Source: JAUWGC01 sp963753055
GTDB lineage: Bacteria > Bacteroidota > Bacteroidia > Bacteroidales > B18-G4
Direction: 5' to 3'
Assembly (NCBI GenBank): GCA_963753055.1
Contig: CAVWAP010000005.1
Coordinates: 23,105 to 87,104 of the forward strand
Length of the DNA stretch: 64,000 nt
A program made the position numbers and the translations under genes. The notes beneath the pieces were generated by a model. The model was not told the DNA's origin. It ran no database searches and worked only from the letters and a program-made list of their open reading frames with translations. Positions within the stretch are counted from its first letter, which is position 1, and every line of letters starts with the position of its first letter. This document shows positions 34,600-44,134 of the stretch, piece after piece.

Positions 34600-35616
34600 T
34601 TGATTATTCCCACTGAACTTACTGCTGAGCTGGCTGACAGCAAAAAAATTGTTGTCACTTCGCATTTTAATCCGGATGGAGACGCTATTGGCTCTGCCCT
34701 GGCACTTTATCATTACCTGAAGTTGAAAGGGCATGAACTTGCTGTTATGGTACCAAATCCATTCCCCGAATATCTGGCCTGGATGCCAGGAGTTAAGCAT
34801 ATCCTGATATATGAGCAGGATAAAAATGAATGTGATAACTATTTGCAGGAGGCAGATATTATTTTTTCGCTTGACTATAATGCCTTCCACAGGACTGGCC
34901 CTATGCAGGAATCTATTGAGACTGCAAAAGGTATCAAAGTTTTGATAGATCACCATCTTGAGCCTGAGGAGAATGATTTTGATTATATTTTCAGCACTGT
35001 TGAAACATCTTCTACAGGAGAGCTTATTTATGAATTTATAGAAGCATACGGAGACAAAAGATTGATTAACAAGGCTATCGCAACCGGATTATATGTAGGA
35101 ATCATGACTGATACGGGCTCTTTCAGCTATTCATGCAATTACGAAAAAACCTATCATGTTGTAGCAGATCTGTTTAAGACAGGAATTGATGCAGGACAGA
35201 TCCATCGCTATGTATATGATACCTTTTCAGAATCCAGGCTGCGCTTATTAGGGTATTGTTTGGGTGAAAAGCTGGTAGTCCTTCCAGAATATGCTACTGC
35301 CTATATTGCTTTGTCACAGGAGGAACTGGACCGGTTCGACTATCAGGTTGGCGACACCGAGGGTGTCGTCAATTATGCATTATCCATCAAAGGGATTGTC
35401 CTGGCTGCTTTTATGACGGAGAGAGAAGACAAGATAAGACTTTCATTCAGATCAAAAGGGGATTTTTCAGTCAATGAGCTGGCCAGGAAGCATTTTAACG
35501 GTGGTGGTCATAGGAACGCAGCTGGTGGAGATTCTTATAAAAGTCTGGATATAACAATTGATGAGTTCAGGTCGTTATTATCATCATATCAGGATCAATT
35601 GATCAAACAAGATTAG
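34600..35616 (+). CDS. nrnA: DHH-family oligoribonuclease / pAp phosphatase NrnA
   Basis: A 338-residue DHH-DHHA1 enzyme that degrades short RNA oligonucleotides and dephosphorylates 3'-phosphoadenosine 5'-phosphate. Metal-binding motifs are SHFNPDGDAIGS, FSLDYN, the DHH of IDHHLEPEE and MTDTGSFSYS; the DHHA1 substrate loop is FNGGGHRNAAGG. A TTG start is used because no in-frame ATG occurs near it and family members begin only about 15 residues before KKIVxTSH. An FKBP lipoprotein gene follows 4 nt after its stop codon. Confidence 0.9.
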   Translation: MIIPTELTAELADSKKIVVTSHFNPDGDAIGSALALYHYLKLKGHELAVMVPNPFPEYLAWMPGVKHILIYEQDKNECDNYLQEADIIFSLDYNAFHRTGPMQESIETAKGIKVLIDHHLEPEENDFDYIFSTVETSSTGELIYEFIEAYGDKRLINKAIATGLYVGIMTDTGSFSYSCNYEKTYHVVADLFKTGIDAGQIHRYVYDTFSESRLRLLGYCLGEKLVVLPEYATAYIALSQEELDRFDYQVGDTEGVVNYALSIKGIVLAAFMTEREDKIRLSFRSKGDFSVNELARKHFNGGGHRNAAGGDSYKSLDITIDEFRSLLSSYQDQLIKQD

Positions 35617-35620
35617 TTTC

Positions 35621-36163
35621 ATGCGGATAATAAGGTCATCTTCGAAGTATATCACTATTTTCTTAATCATCCTGCTTGTGAGTTGTGCTCAGGATAAGGA
35701 TAAAACCAGAAAGAAGCCGGCTAACAAAAAGAAAGATATAGAGGAGTCCCTGGTCCAGGCAAACAAAAAGGTAGTCAAAACAGAGGAACAGCATATATTG
35801 GACCTTATTAACAGGTATCAATGGGATATGAAAGAAAGTGGGACAGGACTCAGGTATATGATTTATAAAGAAGGTGATGGAGAGGCAATAAGTAAAGGCG
35901 ATATCGTAGAATTAGACTATGAAATACGCCTCATCACAGGAGATGTAGTATATACATCAGAAAAATTGGGCCAGTTGGTATTTACAGTTGGTAAAGCCGA
36001 GGTAATCAGCGGACTGGAGGAGGGAATTTTATTGTTGCATGTTGGTGACAAAGCAAAATTTGTTATACCTTCGCACCTTGCTTTTGGCCTTCTGGGTGAT
36101 GATGATAAAATTCCTACGAAAGCCACCCTGATTTACGATATCGAAGTTATTCGAATAAAATAG
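35621..36163 (+). CDS. FKBP-type peptidyl-prolyl isomerase lipoprotein, GldI-like
   Basis: A 180-residue lipoprotein (lipobox ILLVSC, Cys22) with one FKBP domain at about 75-180 (GLRYMIYKEGDGEAISKGDIV, VGKAEVISGLEEGILLLHVGDKAKF, IPSHLAFG). GldI, a lipoprotein of the gliding/T9SS machinery in Bacteroidota, has this size and layout, but sequence alone does not prove gliding function. It is 4 nt downstream of nrnA and 38 nt upstream of a three-domain FKBP lipoprotein. Confidence 0.85.
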   Translation: MRIIRSSSKYITIFLIILLVSCAQDKDKTRKKPANKKKDIEESLVQANKKVVKTEEQHILDLINRYQWDMKESGTGLRYMIYKEGDGEAISKGDIVELDYEIRLITGDVVYTSEKLGQLVFTVGKAEVISGLEEGILLLHVGDKAKFVIPSHLAFGLLGDDDKIPTKATLIYDIEVIRIK

Positions 36164-36201
36164 TTTACAGAAAAATTTATAAATTCTTAAGTAAAATTAA
36201 A

Positions 36202-37542
36202 ATGAAGAAAAATTATCTGAGCATTGTAATCCTTTTTGCTTTATTTTCTGCAATAGTCGTATCATGCGGAGATTCAGAATTCCCGGGATTCAAAAAAACT
36301 GAAACCGGATTGTATTATAAGTTTTATATTGAGAATGATGATACTCTCAAAGCATCCCAGGGTGATTTTGTCACACTTGCCCTGAAATATGGTAATGAAG
36401 ACACTATTATTTTTAATAGCGATCGTATGCCTGATGGGCTTACATTCGCACTGGATTTTCCTTTCCACAAAGCAGATCTTTACGAAGGATTGATGATGAT
36501 GAGTGAGGGCGACAGCGCTACATTCATGATCAGCGCTGATTCCTTCTTTTTCAAAGCTGCCAGGGCTCGCCAGTTACCATCCTACATTGACAGTGGAAGC
36601 TTTTTGGCCTTTAATGTCCGTATGATTGACATTGAGACCAAACTTGAAAAAGAGCTGAATGAGCAAGCCAGGCTTGAGGAACGCAGAGCCCAGGAGCCTG
36701 TTGACCTTCAAAAGTATCTGGCGGATAACAATTATCCTGCTGATCCCACTCCAGATGGAATATATTTTATCAGTGAGGTTAAAGGTACTGGCAAATCGCC
36801 TTCTGTAGGTGAAATGGTATCTGTTCACTTATCTGTTAACCTGGTTGATGGTTCTAAAATATTCTCATCCCTCGATAGGGGAGAGCCAATTGAATTTGAG
36901 TTTGGAAAGAAGTTTGATACAGATGGCCTTGAAAAAGGCATTGCTATGATGAGAAAAGGTGGAAAAGCCAAAGTTATTGTCCCGTCCGATATGGCTTATG
37001 GTGCCGAAAGACGGGGTAACCTCGTAGACTCGTATTCCACTATCGTTTATGAAGTTGAGCTGGTCAATCTCCGCTCTGTTGATGAATACAGAAAAGAGCA
37101 GGACAAGATGAAGCAGGAACGTGAGCAGGAAGAGGTTCAACTGAAGGATAATGAAAGAAAAGCAATCAAGCAATACTTGAGCCAGAAAGGACTTCAGGGT
37201 ACTCCGTCAGTCACTGGCCTTTATTATATTGAAACAGAAGAAGGAACCGGTGCACTGGCAGAGAGTGGAAAAACTGTAAGGGTGCATTATACAGGTACTT
37301 TGTTTGATGGTAAGAAGTTTGATTCCTCCCACGACAGAGGAGAGCCATATCAATTTGTTCTCGGACAGGGCCAGGTGATCAAAGGCTGGGATGAGGGTAT
37401 TGCAAGGATGAAAGAAGGCGGTAAAGCCGTTCTGATTGTCCCTTCATGGCTGGCTTATGACAAACGTGGAGCTGGACAGGATATCGCACCGGATACTCCA
37501 TTGAGATTCGATGTGGAATTGGTTGAAGTCGTTGAGGAATAA
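36202..37542 (+). CDS. lipoprotein with three tandem FKBP domains
   Basis: A 446-residue lipoprotein (lipobox IVVSC, Cys at about 22). Domain 1 (about 30-155) is divergent and lacks the normal FKBP core; domain 2 (about 185-300) has GEMVSVHLSVNLVDGSKI and VPSDMAYGAERRG; domain 3 (about 335-446) is the best match, with VRVHYTGTLFDGKKFDSS, FVLGQGQVIKGWDEGIARM and VPSWLAYDKRGAG. Acidic coiled-coil linkers separate domains 2 and 3. It presumably assists folding of exported proteins in the periplasm. It converges with cysQ. Confidence 0.88.
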   Translation: MKKNYLSIVILFALFSAIVVSCGDSEFPGFKKTETGLYYKFYIENDDTLKASQGDFVTLALKYGNEDTIIFNSDRMPDGLTFALDFPFHKADLYEGLMMMSEGDSATFMISADSFFFKAARARQLPSYIDSGSFLAFNVRMIDIETKLEKELNEQARLEERRAQEPVDLQKYLADNNYPADPTPDGIYFISEVKGTGKSPSVGEMVSVHLSVNLVDGSKIFSSLDRGEPIEFEFGKKFDTDGLEKGIAMMRKGGKAKVIVPSDMAYGAERRGNLVDSYSTIVYEVELVNLRSVDEYRKEQDKMKQEREQEEVQLKDNERKAIKQYLSQKGLQGTPSVTGLYYIETEEGTGALAESGKTVRVHYTGTLFDGKKFDSSHDRGEPYQFVLGQGQVIKGWDEGIARMKEGGKAVLIVPSWLAYDKRGAGQDIAPDTPLRFDVELVEVVEE

Positions 37543-37553
37543 GCCATTTATCC

Positions 37554-38360
37554 TTACATCGATACGATAAACCACGGATTCAATAAGTTCTCTTTATTAT
37601 AGAGCAACTTTTCACCACTGTCGTGCCTTACAACCCTGCCACCACAGGCTTCAACAATTGCCTGTCCGGCAGCTGTATCCCACTCCATAGTGGGGGCAAA
37701 GCGTGGGTAGATATCCGCCAGGCCCTCGGCAATAAGACAGAACTTCAGGGAACTGCCCTTGGATGCATAGTCAATTTGAGCATGGTCTTTCTTTAATACA
37801 TTGATATAGGCTTCCGTTTCCGGGCTCAAATGTGATCTGCTGCAGACAACAGTATATGGCCGCACTGCCCCTTCGAACGGGATCTTCTCCGAAATATCTA
37901 TCAATTGTTCTAAACTCATTAATGAATCTACCGATGCCTGGCTAAGCTGTAGTTTGAATGCCCCTTTTCCTTTCTGGGAAAAATACAATTCTTTTGTAAC
38001 AGGAATATATATTACACCCAGCACAGGCTCCTGGTTTTGCACCAGGGCAATATTAACAGTAAATTCACCATTTCGCTTGATGAATTCCTTGGTCCCATCA
38101 AGTGGATCTACAATCCATAGGGTATCCCAGTGGTTTCTTTCGTTATAAGGCAGATGTTTGCCTTCTTCACTCAATTCCGGAATTCCGGTTTCTTCCAGTC
38201 TTTCTGCAATGACTTCATGCGACCGCTTATCGGCTGTCGTCAGGGGTGTGCGATCTTCCTTGCTTTCAATGGCAAAGTCAGTCTTGTAAATTTCAAGTAT
38301 TTCCTTGCCTGCCTCCACAGCAGCATGGATTGCAATTAGTAAATTCTTTTCCAGATTCAT
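37554..38360 (-). CDS. cysQ: 3'(2'),5'-bisphosphate nucleotidase CysQ
   Basis: A 268-residue inositol-phosphatase-fold enzyme that dephosphorylates pAp. It has the metal-binding motifs EDRTPLTTADKRSHE, WIVDPLDGTKEFIKRNGEF (canonical DPLDGTxEF) and the C-terminal MEWDTAAGQAIVEACGG. Its ATG overlaps the uvrB stop by 4 nt, so it is the last gene of the mutL-rhomboid-uvrB run. nrnA nearby acts on the same metabolite. Confidence 0.93.
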   Translation of the reverse strand: MNLEKNLLIAIHAAVEAGKEILEIYKTDFAIESKEDRTPLTTADKRSHEVIAERLEETGIPELSEEGKHLPYNERNHWDTLWIVDPLDGTKEFIKRNGEFTVNIALVQNQEPVLGVIYIPVTKELYFSQKGKGAFKLQLSQASVDSLMSLEQLIDISEKIPFEGAVRPYTVVCSRSHLSPETEAYINVLKKDHAQIDYASKGSSLKFCLIAEGLADIYPRFAPTMEWDTAAGQAIVEACGGRVVRHDSGEKLLYNKENLLNPWFIVSM

Positions 38361-40381
38361 TTCTTATCCTCTAATACCTTTTGTAAAGCGAACATCTCAT
38401 CCCTCAACCGGGCTGCTTCAATAAAATCAAGTTCTTTGACAACCTTTTCTATTTCCCTCCTTTTGTCTGCAATTGACTTCTCCAGTTGCTCCTTGCTCAT
38501 GTATTGAATAACGGGATCAGCAGCCAGGCTGTCAGGATCTCTTTCTATGTATGCCTTTAACTCTTTGGCTTTGCTGTCTGCTACAGCTGTCTGGCCCATA
38601 ATTGAAGCAACCGACTTGGTGATTGCTTTCGGTGTGATGTTATGCTTCTTATTATAATCTAATTGTTTTTTTCTTCTTCTTTCTGTTTCATCCATGGTCT
38701 TCTTCATGGAATCAGTGATCTTGTCAGCATACATGATCACCTTGCTGTTGATATTCCGTGCTGCGCGGCCTGCCGTTTGTGTCAGCGAACGGTCCGAGCG
38801 CAGAAACCCTTCTTTGTCAGCATCCAGGATAGCGACAAACGATACCTCCGGCAAATCAAGGCCTTCCCTGAGCAAGTTCACGCCAACAAGCACATCAAAA
38901 TTTCCGAGCCTCAAATCACGCATGATCTCAACCCTTTCTAAAGTGTCTACTTCTGAATGGATATACCGGCAACTGATATTAAGCTTGATCAGGTACTTGC
39001 TAAGCTCTTCAGCCATCCGTTTAGTTAGCGTGGTAACCAAAACCCTTTCCCCTCTTTTTACAACTTTGTCAATTTCATCCAGTAAGTCATCCACCTGGTT
39101 CTTGCTTGGCCTGACTTCTATTTCAGGGTCCAGAAGGCCTGTGGGCCTTATCAGCTGCTCTACCACGACACCTTCTGACTTTTGAAGTTCGTAATCGCCT
39201 GGTGTGGCGCTTACATAAATGGTTTGCCCGGTTATTGCCTCAAACTCATCAAATTTTAAAGGCCTGTTGTCCATTGCGGAGGGCAACCTGAAACCGTATT
39301 CTACAAGGACCTGCTTGCGTGAACGGTCGCCTCCATACATGGCCCTGACCTGGGGCAGGGTGACATGACTTTCATCAATGACCATAATAAAGTCATCGGG
39401 AAAATAATCCAGCAGGCAGAAAGGACGGGATCCCGAGCTTCTTCCGTCGAAGTACCTTGAATAGTTTTCTATCCCGGAGCAATATCCCAGCTCACGCATC
39501 ATCTCAACATCATAGCTTACCCTGTCTTCCAGCCTTTTTGCCTCCAGGTGTTTACCATTCTCCTTGAAATACTGCGCCTGACGGAACATGTCATCCTGTA
39601 TTTCCATTATAGATGATTTCATCTTGTCCTGTGAAGTAACAAAGACATTGGCAGGGTAAATCTTAATACTTTCCAGGTCAGTGATTTTTTTGCCATTGAC
39701 AGGATCGAAGCTCTCAATGCCTTCAATCTCATCACCAAAAAAGAATATCCTGTAAGAAAAATCTGCATATGCAGGAAATACATCCAGGGTGTCTCCCCGG
39801 ACCCTGAATCGGCCCCTGATAAATTCACTTTCGGTTCGGGCATATAATCCATCAACAAGGCCATGAAGGACCTTATTGCGGCTGATGTTCTCTCCAACGC
39901 TCAGTTGTACAACATTCCTTGTGAAATCATCCGGATTACCAATCCCGTAGATGCAGGATACAGATGATACAACAATGATATCTCTTCTTCCGCTCAATAA
40001 TGATGAGGAAGCACTTAAACGCAGCTTTTCAATCTCATCATTAATGGATAGGTCTTTTTCAATATAGGTATTGGTTACCGGCAAATAAGCTTCCGGTTGA
40101 TAATAATCATAATATGATACGAAGTATTCAACAGCATTCTCAGGGAAGAACTGCTTGAATTCTCCATATAATTGAGCTGCCAGGGTTTTATTATGACTGA
40201 GCACCAATGCCGGCCGGTTTACTTCCTGAAGCACATTGGCTATGGTAAATGTCTTTCCAGAACCTGTAACCCCAAGCAGGGTCTGCGAAGGGTCATTACG
40301 ACTTAATCCTTCAACCAGTTGTTTTATAGCTTCCGGCTGATCCCCGGTTGGTTTAAAATCTGATGTGAGCTTAAATCCCAT
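38357..40381 (-). CDS. uvrB: excinuclease ABC subunit B
   Basis: A 674-residue UvrB of normal length. It has Walker A GVTGSGKTFTIANV, the beta-hairpin region YYDYYQPEAYLP, DESHVTLPQ, the helicase motif QTAGRAARN and a C-terminal UVR domain (RREIEKVVKELDFIEAARLRD) that contacts UvrC. It needs UvrA to load on damaged DNA, so its intactness contrasts with the broken uvrA at 22.4-25.2 kb. It lies 3 nt after the EEP gene and overlaps cysQ. Confidence 0.97.
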   Translation of the reverse strand: MGFKLTSDFKPTGDQPEAIKQLVEGLSRNDPSQTLLGVTGSGKTFTIANVLQEVNRPALVLSHNKTLAAQLYGEFKQFFPENAVEYFVSYYDYYQPEAYLPVTNTYIEKDLSINDEIEKLRLSASSSLLSGRRDIIVVSSVSCIYGIGNPDDFTRNVVQLSVGENISRNKVLHGLVDGLYARTESEFIRGRFRVRGDTLDVFPAYADFSYRIFFFGDEIEGIESFDPVNGKKITDLESIKIYPANVFVTSQDKMKSSIMEIQDDMFRQAQYFKENGKHLEAKRLEDRVSYDVEMMRELGYCSGIENYSRYFDGRSSGSRPFCLLDYFPDDFIMVIDESHVTLPQVRAMYGGDRSRKQVLVEYGFRLPSAMDNRPLKFDEFEAITGQTIYVSATPGDYELQKSEGVVVEQLIRPTGLLDPEIEVRPSKNQVDDLLDEIDKVVKRGERVLVTTLTKRMAEELSKYLIKLNISCRYIHSEVDTLERVEIMRDLRLGNFDVLVGVNLLREGLDLPEVSFVAILDADKEGFLRSDRSLTQTAGRAARNINSKVIMYADKITDSMKKTMDETERRRKKQLDYNKKHNITPKAITKSVASIMGQTAVADSKAKELKAYIERDPDSLAADPVIQYMSKEQLEKSIADKRREIEKVVKELDFIEAARLRDEMFALQKVLEDKK

Positions 40382-40384
40382 ACG

Positions 40385-41497
40385 CTATTTATGTGACCTG
40401 GTAATTATACAACTGATGGGATAATGATCTGAACGCTGAAAATCGTAGTGGGTCTTATAATCATAGACATCCAAAGCCGGATCACAAAGAATATAGTCAA
40501 TTCTTATTGGAGGTAATTGTCCGGCATAAGTATTATTGTAGCCCGATCCGGATTCGATAAAGGCGTCCTTCATCTCTCCAATGGTTGTCCTGTATACATA
40601 TGAAGATGGGGTGTCATTAAAATCACCGCAAAGAATAATGGGGTATGGTGACGATTCCATATGCTCCTCAAGTATTTCAACCTGCAAACTTCTTTTGCGA
40701 AATGCCCTGGCCAGCTTATTTAGGATGTTGATGGAGCCTTCACTGAACTTCTGCTCACTCTTTCCATTTTCAGTCAGTTCCGATACAAATTGATAGTCTT
40801 CCTGCCTAAACCGGATAGACTCATAATGCGTATTATAGACCCTGAAAGTATCATCTACTATAATCAAATCAGTAAAAATGGCAAAAATGTGCTCGCCCTC
40901 GATAACAACAGATCCTTTGTTGAGCACTGGATACTTTGTAAAGAGTATGAGTCCATCTATTTCTTTTGTTTCATGTCGATAATTTCCGAAATAGACACTT
41001 GGCAAGTTGATTTCTTGCCTGAGATAATTCAGTACCCTTGAAGAGTCCCTTGCAGGGATTAAGAATTCCTGGAGGCATAAAATGCCTGGCCTTTCCTTTT
41101 CCAGAAACTCAAAAATACTTTCCCTTAACAGTTTGTTCTCAATACCATAATTACTGTTTGATAAGTTTTTTACATTGTAGCTTAATACCTTGATTTGATG
41201 GGTGTTGCTGTTTTTCAGGTGTTCTCCTCTAAACTGATAATGGCGCTGAAAATGATTCCACCCAAGGAAAATCAACAAAAGGGGTAGGATCAGATACCTC
41301 TTCCTCATGATCAGCCATAGCAATAGGAAAAGTACATTGGCTAAAAGGAAAATAGGATAAGCTAATCCAAAAAAAGCAATAAAGACAAACTGTTCCGGAT
41401 TTACATATGATGCCAGGTAAGCCAATACCAGTCCAAGGCTAAAAACATAATTAACCATCAACAAGAGCCTGGTCATGATACCTGGTTTCTTTTTCAT
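40385..41497 (-). CDS. membrane-anchored endonuclease/exonuclease/phosphatase family protein
   Basis: A 370-residue protein with three N-terminal membrane helices (about residues 8-95) and an EEP domain outside the membrane. Motifs are LSYNVKNLSNSNYG, LCLQEFL, NTHYE, LCGDFNDTPSS, RIDYILCDPA and SDHYPISC, i.e. all metal and catalytic positions of the fold. The substrate could be nucleic acid or a phosphodiester lipid. It is in the same run as the rhomboids and uvrB, an order I recall from other Bacteroidota except that the BNR gene is inserted upstream. Confidence 0.85.
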   Translation of the reverse strand: MKKKPGIMTRLLLMVNYVFSLGLVLAYLASYVNPEQFVFIAFFGLAYPIFLLANVLFLLLWLIMRKRYLILPLLLIFLGWNHFQRHYQFRGEHLKNSNTHQIKVLSYNVKNLSNSNYGIENKLLRESIFEFLEKERPGILCLQEFLIPARDSSRVLNYLRQEINLPSVYFGNYRHETKEIDGLILFTKYPVLNKGSVVIEGEHIFAIFTDLIIVDDTFRVYNTHYESIRFRQEDYQFVSELTENGKSEQKFSEGSINILNKLARAFRKRSLQVEILEEHMESSPYPIILCGDFNDTPSSYVYRTTIGEMKDAFIESGSGYNNTYAGQLPPIRIDYILCDPALDVYDYKTHYDFQRSDHYPISCIITRSHK

Positions 41498-41504
41498 TGC
41501 AAAT

Positions 41505-43142
41505 CTATTTCACAACCATAAAACGTGATTCCCGGTGTTTTTCTGTTTCCAGAACATACATGTAAACACCGGATGATACATTAGATGCATTCCAGGTTAC
41601 CTGGTTCACACCAATTTCATAATCCTGGTCAACAATCACTCCGAGTGATGCGCCCATAGTATTAAATACTTCAAGCTTTACATGGGATTTTTCCATTAAC
41701 CTGAATGAAATTGTGGTTTCTTCCAGGAATGGATTTGGGTAATTCCTGCTGATATGGTTTGCCTGGGATAAGGGATAGAAGTCGGCTACCCCGATATTAA
41801 TGTCAATGATGGCAGTATAGATCTCCTGGTCGTAGTTGAAGGTGCGGTCATCAGTCCAGACAGGGATAATCTTACCGGCATAGGCATCAACACCTATATA
41901 ATCACCAAACCTGACATTTGAGTTAGGGGTTGCCCCAAAGAAAGGACTGTTACTAAGCAATACATTTGTCCAGGTATTCCCCTGGTCATCAGAATAAGCC
42001 AGGTAGCTATTCATTACACCAACCTGTGTCCTTTCATCATAATAAAGAATAGAAATCCTTCCACTTGTATCACATTGAATACACGGCCAATACTGATCGT
42101 TAGTCATCACATCATTCACCAGGATCGGAAAGTCCATCCAGGTTGTTCCACCATCGGTTGAGCGCTGAAAAAAGACATCATCGCTACCTTCGTTGCCTTT
42201 GGTATAGGCAATATAAATATTACCACGGGATTGTTTGTTTGAATAATCAGCACAAATGAATGGAAATGAATTATGCTCATTTTGCCAGAAAGAATCAAGC
42301 TGCTTGTCAAAGCCGAAAGTCTCTCCTCCATCTGTTGAGATGTCGACCCATACACCGGCATCAACCCAGACAACATAAATATTCCCATTTGTACCGGAAC
42401 AAACATTGGCACCTTGCCCCCCCTGTGTATCACCTACATTCTTTGTTGATGACCAGGTAGCACCGTTATCGGCCGATTTTCTGAATTTGATACCCGGACT
42501 GGGGCCGAAGCTCCTCCAGGCGATGAAAATATTATCATAGGTAGGATTTGATTCTACCGGGTCATTAAAGATCCATTCCTTGTCCTCTCCCTGCTCTCCG
42601 CTGCCAGGGACGGCCACAGCAAACAGTTCAAAAGTTTCTCCATCATCGGTAGAACGGTATAATAGCATATCACGGTTATAATTTATAACAGGCTTGCGGG
42701 AGGTGCTGGAAATGAAAAAATTGCCATATGAATCACTCGTTACAACTGGGTCACTTTGAGAGAGATGATCAGGTTCCGGATCGGGCAGGAGCTGGGATTC
42801 AGACCAGGTAAGTCCCCCATCATGTGAGTAGGAGTAGCCTATTCTTCTGACAACATTCGGTTCCTGCCATCCTTGCCTGAAGTCACGCCATGCTGCTACG
42901 ACGATATCGGGATTTACCCTGCTTATTCTAACTGAAGGTTCATTTTGCGGGGTAATCTGGTCTGATATGTTATAGTTGGTGAACAAAGGATTTCCTGAAA
43001 TATCCTTTTCCGGAGCGGCCGGGTAATGGCGTGCCTTATACCTGGCATGTAATTCGTTTTCAGATTGCTGCGCAATTGTAAGTTGAAGGTTGAAGAGTGA
43101 AGCTTGAAGAATGATAAGAATTAGGGTAATGGTTTTTTTCAT
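41505..43142 (-). CDS. secreted BNR-repeat (sialidase-fold) protein with T9SS sorting domain
   Basis: A 545-residue exported protein. After a signal peptide (TLILIILQASLFNLQLTIAQ) come five or so BNR/Asp-box-type repeats (SHDGGLTWSES, STDDGETFELF, SADNGATWSST, STDGGTTWMDF, SDDQGNTWTN) giving a beta-propeller. The C-terminal 80 residues form a type IX secretion sorting domain (NYPNPFLEETTISF, VSSGVYMYVLE). The catalytic triad of true sialidases is not evident, so glycan binding or hydrolysis is uncertain. The signal-peptide codons are largely a 7-bp-period array. It overlaps the upstream rhomboid by 4 nt. Confidence 0.82.
   Translation of the reverse strand: MKKTITLILIILQASLFNLQLTIAQQSENELHARYKARHYPAAPEKDISGNPLFTNYNISDQITPQNEPSVRISRVNPDIVVAAWRDFRQGWQEPNVVRRIGYSYSHDGGLTWSESQLLPDPEPDHLSQSDPVVTSDSYGNFFISSTSRKPVINYNRDMLLYRSTDDGETFELFAVAVPGSGEQGEDKEWIFNDPVESNPTYDNIFIAWRSFGPSPGIKFRKSADNGATWSSTKNVGDTQGGQGANVCSGTNGNIYVVWVDAGVWVDISTDGGETFGFDKQLDSFWQNEHNSFPFICADYSNKQSRGNIYIAYTKGNEGSDDVFFQRSTDGGTTWMDFPILVNDVMTNDQYWPCIQCDTSGRISILYYDERTQVGVMNSYLAYSDDQGNTWTNVLLSNSPFFGATPNSNVRFGDYIGVDAYAGKIIPVWTDDRTFNYDQEIYTAIIDINIGVADFYPLSQANHISRNYPNPFLEETTISFRLMEKSHVKLEVFNTMGASLGVIVDQDYEIGVNQVTWNASNVSSGVYMYVLETEKHRESRFMVVK
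43076..43124. repeat. 7-bp-period array inside a signal-peptide coding region
   Basis: On the plus strand the units are TTGTAAG, TTGAAGG, TTGAAGA, GTGAAGC, TTGAAGA, ATGATAA. On the minus strand they encode most of the signal peptide of the BNR protein (roughly LQASLFNLQL). Confidence 0.75.
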
Positions 43143-44065
43143 TGGTTTGATTTTTTGTTGCTCTTATTGAAAAGCATGTCTTTTTCTTCTTTTGTAAGAC
43201 TCTCATACCCGGATTTGCTGATCTTATCGAGTATCTCGTCTATTTTTTTCCCATCAATTGCCCTTGCCTTGTTGTATTCTTCATCAGACATGGGCCGCTC
43301 ATTAGAATACACATTTTTGAAGCTTGTCTTTTTCTCTTTCATAAAATGCCTGGAAAATCGCTTGAAATCCATATGAAACAATTTTCCAATATCATTTCCT
43401 TTTCTGAAATAATAAGCAAAGGTGAAACCCCATAAAGCACCGCCGATATGAGCAATATGACCACCGGAGTTAGATGACCTTATCATGAAGAAGTCAATTA
43501 CGAATAGGGCAATGGCCAGGTAGAGTATCTTTATCCTGCCCAGGAACAACAGCTGAATAAAATAATTAGGTTGAATAAAAGAAATGGCTGTTACTACTGC
43601 CATCACTGATGCAGATGCACCCAGGGCTTTTGCAACGGGTAATGCACTGGCAAAGACAGGGAAAATATTATAAGCCAGGATGTACAATAGACCACCGGCA
43701 ATTCCACCAATCAAATATGTCGATAGCAGTTGTTTGGAACTGAGATGCCCCAGAAATATCTTTCCGAACCAATATAACCATAACATGTTGAACAGGATAT
43801 GGAAGATATCAATGTGCAGGAACATATATGTGAATAATGTCCAGGGCCTGAATATCAAGACCTCAAAGCTTGCCGGAAGAGCAAGGTATTCTGCAATGTA
43901 CCCCGTAAAAACTTCATCCGGTACATTGAAAAGCATTGCAAACACCCTGAAGGCCGAGATGATCAGCCATACGGCTACATTTATGATGATCAGCCTGTTA
44001 AGCACCGAGCTACTCTTGAAAAACTTTTTAAAGTCGAGTGCGGAATGTTGTGGACTATAATTCAT
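43139..44065 (-). CDS. rhomboid-family intramembrane serine protease (first)
   Basis: A 308-residue six-helix membrane protein. The catalytic Ser is in LGASASVMAV (GxSx) and the His in GHIAHIGGALWGF. The L1-loop WxR region is visible in PWTLFTYMFLHIDIFHILFNM. A charged cytosolic C-terminal tail of about 80 residues ends in a KKxDEILDKISKSGYESL-type segment, typical of Bacteroidota rhomboids. Substrates are unknown. The downstream rhomboid and mutL are on the same strand. Confidence 0.92.
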   Translation of the reverse strand: MNYSPQHSALDFKKFFKSSSVLNRLIIINVAVWLIISAFRVFAMLFNVPDEVFTGYIAEYLALPASFEVLIFRPWTLFTYMFLHIDIFHILFNMLWLYWFGKIFLGHLSSKQLLSTYLIGGIAGGLLYILAYNIFPVFASALPVAKALGASASVMAVVTAISFIQPNYFIQLLFLGRIKILYLAIALFVIDFFMIRSSNSGGHIAHIGGALWGFTFAYYFRKGNDIGKLFHMDFKRFSRHFMKEKKTSFKNVYSNERPMSDEEYNKARAIDGKKIDEILDKISKSGYESLTKEEKDMLFNKSNKKSNQ

Positions 44066-44134
44066 AAAGCTATTAATGGGCTTTTAGATATTAACGAATA
44101 AAGTATTGGTTTGGTTTGCCAGGGATTAAGATTT

